Below, piece after piece: positions 61,579 through 64,000 of a stretch of DNA of 64,000 nucleotides (its first letter is position 1; the number at the start of each line of letters is the position of its first letter). The translations under genes and the position numbers were made by a program. The stretch covers positions 1 through 64,000 of the forward strand of contig JAJYMM010000228.1 in NCBI GenBank assembly GCA_021787035.1. Direction: 5' to 3'. Origin of the DNA: Actinomycetes bacterium. GTDB taxonomy: Bacteria > Actinomycetota > Acidimicrobiia > Acidimicrobiales > Palsa-688. A model generated the notes under the pieces. The model had not been told where the DNA came from, did no database searches, and was given only the letters and a program-made list of their open reading frames with translations.

Positions 61579-62598
61579 GTGCAACTTGGGATGGTCGGGC
61601 TTGGACGCATGGGTGCCAACATCGTTCGCCGCTTGATGCGGGCTGGTCATGCGTGCGTGGTTTACGACGTCGACCCGAAGGCGGTGGATGCCCTCGCTGC
61701 CGAGGGTGCTACCGGCGCCTCCAGCCTGGAAGACTTCGTCGGAAAGCTTGACGCACCTCGGGCGGCCTGGGTGATGGTGCCGGCCGGCTATACCGGGGAG
61801 ACGGTGGACAAGTTGGTCGCCCTGATGTCACCGGGCGACATCGTCATCGACGGTGGCAATTCGCATTACCACGACGACATTTCCCGGGCCGCAAAGCTGA
61901 AGGAGCACGGTGTCCACTTCGTTGACGTAGGCACGAGCGGCGGCGTGTGGGGACTCGAGCGGGGCTACTGCTTGATGATCGGCGGCGAGACGGACGTTGT
62001 TTCCCACCTGTCACCCCTCTTCGAGGCGATCGCCCCTGGCGCCGCGGCAGCCGAGCGGACGCCCGGCAGGACGGGGCAGCCCTCGCCCTCCGAGAAGGGC
62101 TACCTTCACTGCGGGCCTGCGGGCGCGGGGCACTTCGTCAAGATGGTGCACAACGGTATCGAGTACGGGGCCATGGCTGCCTACGCCGAGGGACTGGCCG
62201 TGCTCGCTAAGGCGAACGTCGGCAAGTTGGGAGCAAGCAGGTTCGATGCAGAAAACACCCCCCTTGAGGATCCGGAGCACTATCAATACGACATCGATGT
62301 CGCCGAGGTCGCCGAGGTCTGGCGGCGTGGCAGTGTCGTGGCCTCCTGGCTCCTCGACCTCACTGCACACGCCCTCCACGATGACCCGAAGCTCTCTGGC
62401 TTCGAGGGCCGCGTCTCTGATTCCGGGGAGGGGCGTTGGACGATCAAGGCAGCGATCGACGAGGCGGTGCCGGCGCACGTCCTGACGGCGGCTCTTTACG
62501 AGCGCTTCAGTTCACGCGGCGAGGCGGATTTCGCGGACCGGGTGCTGTCGGCCATGCGCAAGGAGTTCGGGGGCCACGCCGAGCAGCCGGCGCATTGA
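61579..62598 (+). CDS. gnd: 6-phosphogluconate dehydrogenase, short (GndA-like) type
   Basis: A 339-residue oxidative decarboxylase of the pentose phosphate pathway. [17 protein letters not shown] binds the dinucleotide, [12 protein letters not shown] and [19 protein letters not shown] bind substrate, and [13 protein letters not shown] holds the catalytic lysine. At about 340 residues it belongs to the short, often NAD-preferring group. GTG 61579 follows AGGAGGTAG. The stop codon lies inside a 22-bp duplication. Confidence 0.95.
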   Translation: MQLGMVGLGRMGANIVRRLMRAGHACVVYDVDPKAVDALAAEGATGASSLEDFVGKLDAPRAAWVMVPAGYTGETVDKLVALMSPGDIVIDGGNSHYHDDISRAAKLKEHGVHFVDVGTSGGVWGLERGYCLMIGGETDVVSHLSPLFEAIAPGAAAAERTPGRTGQPSPSEKGYLHCGPAGAGHFVKMVHNGIEYGAMAAYAEGLAVLAKANVGKLGASRFDAENTPLEDPEHYQYDIDVAEVAEVWRRGSVVASWLLDLTAHALHDDPKLSGFEGRVSDSGEGRWTIKAAIDEAVPAHVLTAALYERFSSRGEADFADRVLSAMRKEFGGHAEQPAH

Positions 62599-62640
62599 TA
62601 TGACCTGGGTTGCCCGCCGATATGACCTGGGTTGCCCGCC
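62597..62640. repeat. 22-bp tandem duplication at the gnd stop
   Basis: Two perfect 22-bp copies beginning GATATGACCTGGG, at 62597-62618 and 62619-62640. The first overlaps the TGA stop of gnd. Confidence 0.95.
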
Positions 62641-62744
62641 ACCTCGATCTGCTCGTCGGGGCCTGACCCCGGCCCGGTGCCGGCGCGAGGTCGGCCGCCC
62701 TCGGTCCAGCGACTTCGCCGCGAGTTGCTCCCAAGCGGCCGGAG

Positions 62745-63641
62745 CTACTTGTCACCTTCGGGGCGGGAGAAGCTGACCGAGAGGGTGAGCTCATCGGACC
62801 CTCTCACGATGCCGAGCTGGGCGGAACCCTCGGGTGCGGCGGCCTCCAGGGCTTGGGCGAGGTCTTCGAGCGTGGTGGTGGGGCGCCCACCGACCGAAAT
62901 GATCAGGTCACCCCTGCGTACGCCACCACGATCTGCCGGAGCGCCCTCCGCTACCGATTGCACGAGGAGGCCATCACGCGGTGGCAGCCCGACTGCCTGG
63001 CGGAGGTGGCGTGCCGCCCTTGGAGACGCGAGGGCAACCCCGAGCCGGGGCCGCTGGAGGACTTCGCCGCGACTCAGCGCGTCGATACGAGCCTTTAGCT
63101 CAGCGGTTACCGGTAGCGCCAGGTAGAGGCCCTCGCCCTCTCGGTGAGTATTGATCCCTACGACGTGGCCGTTCGTGTCGAGCAGGGGGCCGCCCGAAGA
63201 GCCGTGAGGCATGGCGGCGCTGTGCTCGATGGCGCCGGTCACGACGTGGCCACGAGGACCGCCGAAGGAGATGCCATTGCCCGACACGAACCCGACGCCC
63301 GCCCTCAGTGTCCTACCCCCAGGCCGAGAGAGCCCGATGACGAGATGGCCAAGAGATGGAGCGCCCTGTGGTTCAAGTGCAAGCGCCGGCCTGTTGCCGG
63401 TCGCCACGGCCAGGACGGCGAGATCGCCGTCGATGTCGACGCCAGCAGGCCGCGCGGCGACCGTCGTGCCGTCGTCGAAGTGGACGCCCACGTCTTCGTG
63501 GACGTTGTGGGCGTTTGTAGCTACGAAGCCGTCGGCGACGATGACGCCGCTGCCGGCCCGGCCTACACCGACCACCGATGGGCCTGCCGCCTCCACTGCC
63601 CGGGCAATGGACTGGGAAAAGTCGATGATCTGGGTGCTCAT
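62745..63641 (-). CDS. HtrA/DegP-like trypsin-fold protease with PDZ domain, no signal peptide
   Basis: A 298-residue protein. The triad is His in TNAHNV, Asp in DIDGDLAVL and Ser in HGSSGGPLL. A PDZ domain (about 200-290, PRLGVALASP ... GGVRRGDLIISVGG) follows. No signal peptide or membrane segment is seen, so it is probably cytosolic, unlike typical HtrA. I chose ATG 63641, with GGGAGGA six nt upstream. It is divergent from the HxlR regulator and likely shares its operator. Confidence 0.88.
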   Translation of the reverse strand: MSTQIIDFSQSIARAVEAAGPSVVGVGRAGSGVIVADGFVATNAHNVHEDVGVHFDDGTTVAARPAGVDIDGDLAVLAVATGNRPALALEPQGAPSLGHLVIGLSRPGGRTLRAGVGFVSGNGISFGGPRGHVVTGAIEHSAAMPHGSSGGPLLDTNGHVVGINTHREGEGLYLALPVTAELKARIDALSRGEVLQRPRLGVALASPRAARHLRQAVGLPPRDGLLVQSVAEGAPADRGGVRRGDLIISVGGRPTTTLEDLAQALEAAAPEGSAQLGIVRGSDELTLSVSFSRPEGDK

Positions 63642-63662
63642 ATCGGGTCCTCCCACCTAAGT

Positions 63663-63687
63663 AGTAGCTTGCTAGTTGCAAGTTACT
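63663..63687. promoter_or_regulatory. Candidate HxlR operator (inverted repeat)
   Basis: AGTAGCTTGC (63663-63672) and GCAAGTTACT (63678-63687) are inverted repeats with one mismatch and a TAGTT spacer, between the divergent protease and HxlR genes. The TTGCAAGTTACT half resembles known HxlR-type sites. Confidence 0.5.
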
Positions 63688-63724
63688 ACTCCATTGATCT
63701 AGAACGGCGAGATTTTCTGGAGTA

Positions 63725-63760
63725 GAAGACGCTTTGTAGGAAGACGCTTTGTAGGAAGAT
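63725..63760. repeat. 15-bp tandem repeat before the HxlR gene
   Basis: Two perfect copies of GAAGACGCTTTGTAG plus a 5-6 bp partial copy that supplies the GGAAG ribosome site of the HxlR gene. Confidence 0.9.
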
Positions 63761-64000
63761 GTGACCGTGAGCGAAACGACCAGCTCGGGGCTCGACCTTG
63801 CAATGGCGAGGGTGGGCGACCGTTGGGCCCTGCTAATAGTCGATGCGCTGCTCGCTGGGCCGCGCCGGTGGAAGGATCTCGAATCGCTCGTGCCTGGGGT
63901 GGCGCCGAACGTCTTGTCAGCCCGCCTCCGGCGGCTTGAGGGCGACGGCTTGGTGGTTGCTGAGCAGTACTCCAAGAGGCCTGTGCGCTACCAGTACAGG
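63761..64000 (+). CDS. HxlR family winged-helix regulator, partial (3' end outside window)
   Basis: The first 80 codons of an HxlR regulator. ARVGDRWALLIVDALLAGPRRWKDLESLVPG is the family start, and APNVLSARLRRLEGDGLVVAEQ is the recognition helix and wing. The upstream redox cysteine of the HypR/YodB type is absent. GTG 63761 follows GGAAG; GTG 63767 is also possible. It faces away from the HtrA-like gene and probably controls both from the inverted repeat between them. The gene is cut by the window edge. Confidence 0.87.
   Translation, partial: MTVSETTSSGLDLAMARVGDRWALLIVDALLAGPRRWKDLESLVPGVAPNVLSARLRRLEGDGLVVAEQYSKRPVRYQYR

Overview
The window is a high-GC bacterial chromosome segment. The gene order tig-clpP-clpX-folC-ndk-mreBCD-mrdA-rodA-rne-rplU-rpmA-obgE-proB, the many GTG and TTG starts, and the ATGA/GTGA stop-start overlaps point to an actinobacterium. 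An Acidimicrobiia-like lineage is my best guess but cannot be proved from the sequence alone. MreBCD with PBP2 and RodA implies a rod-shaped cell. The arsenic genes suggest a metal-rich habitat.

Positions 1-21700 are a polysaccharide (exopolysaccharide or cell-surface glycan) locus. It begins after a 15-bp tandem repeat (1-102). It holds a DUF2206-type polytopic membrane protein, about ten family 2 and family 4 glycosyltransferases (one a GT2-GT4 fusion), a Wzx/MATE-like flippase and two paralogous GH26-like secreted or membrane-anchored glycoside hydrolases. It also holds a nucleotidyltransferase that converges on a 2H phosphoesterase. The first part (171-10658) is one tightly packed plus-strand operon. 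The second part (11571-21668) is a mosaic of convergent and divergent single genes, many with a -10 box only 6-9 nt before the start codon, as expected of leaderless mRNAs.

Positions 21710-24233 carry hisD, hisE and hisG. Positions 24447-30921 are a metalloid-type accessory region: a divergent arsR/acr3 pair with an inverted-repeat operator, a flavin disulfide reductase-like protein, and a second operon (TDT transporter, second ArsR, ArsP/DUF318 permease, thioredoxin-like protein). Three direct repeats spaced exactly 15 bp lie upstream of the second operon. Then come an unknown zinc-ribbon protein, tRNA-Pro(TGG), a large anchored subtilase, a GAF-PAS-GGDEF-EAL protein, and a small protein carrying a hexanucleotide microsatellite.

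Positions 40848-60299 are the conserved housekeeping block: protein folding and degradation (tig, clpP, clpX), folate (folC), NDP kinase, the elongasome operon mreB-mreC-mreD-mrdA-rodA, RNase E/G, minus-strand PEBP and citrate synthase genes, then rplU-rpmA-obgE-proB. The right end holds a low-complexity anchored protein, a 6-phosphogluconate dehydrogenase, a cytosolic HtrA-like protease and the start of a divergent HxlR regulator that runs off the window.

Points most worth a second look are the 15-bp iterons and TDT-ArsR-ArsP-Trx operon, the HisD with swapped zinc-ligand residues, the Obg with a degenerate G4 motif, the 21-bp hairpin at 33237-33283, the two GH26-like enzymes in the glycan locus, and the widespread leaderless promoters.
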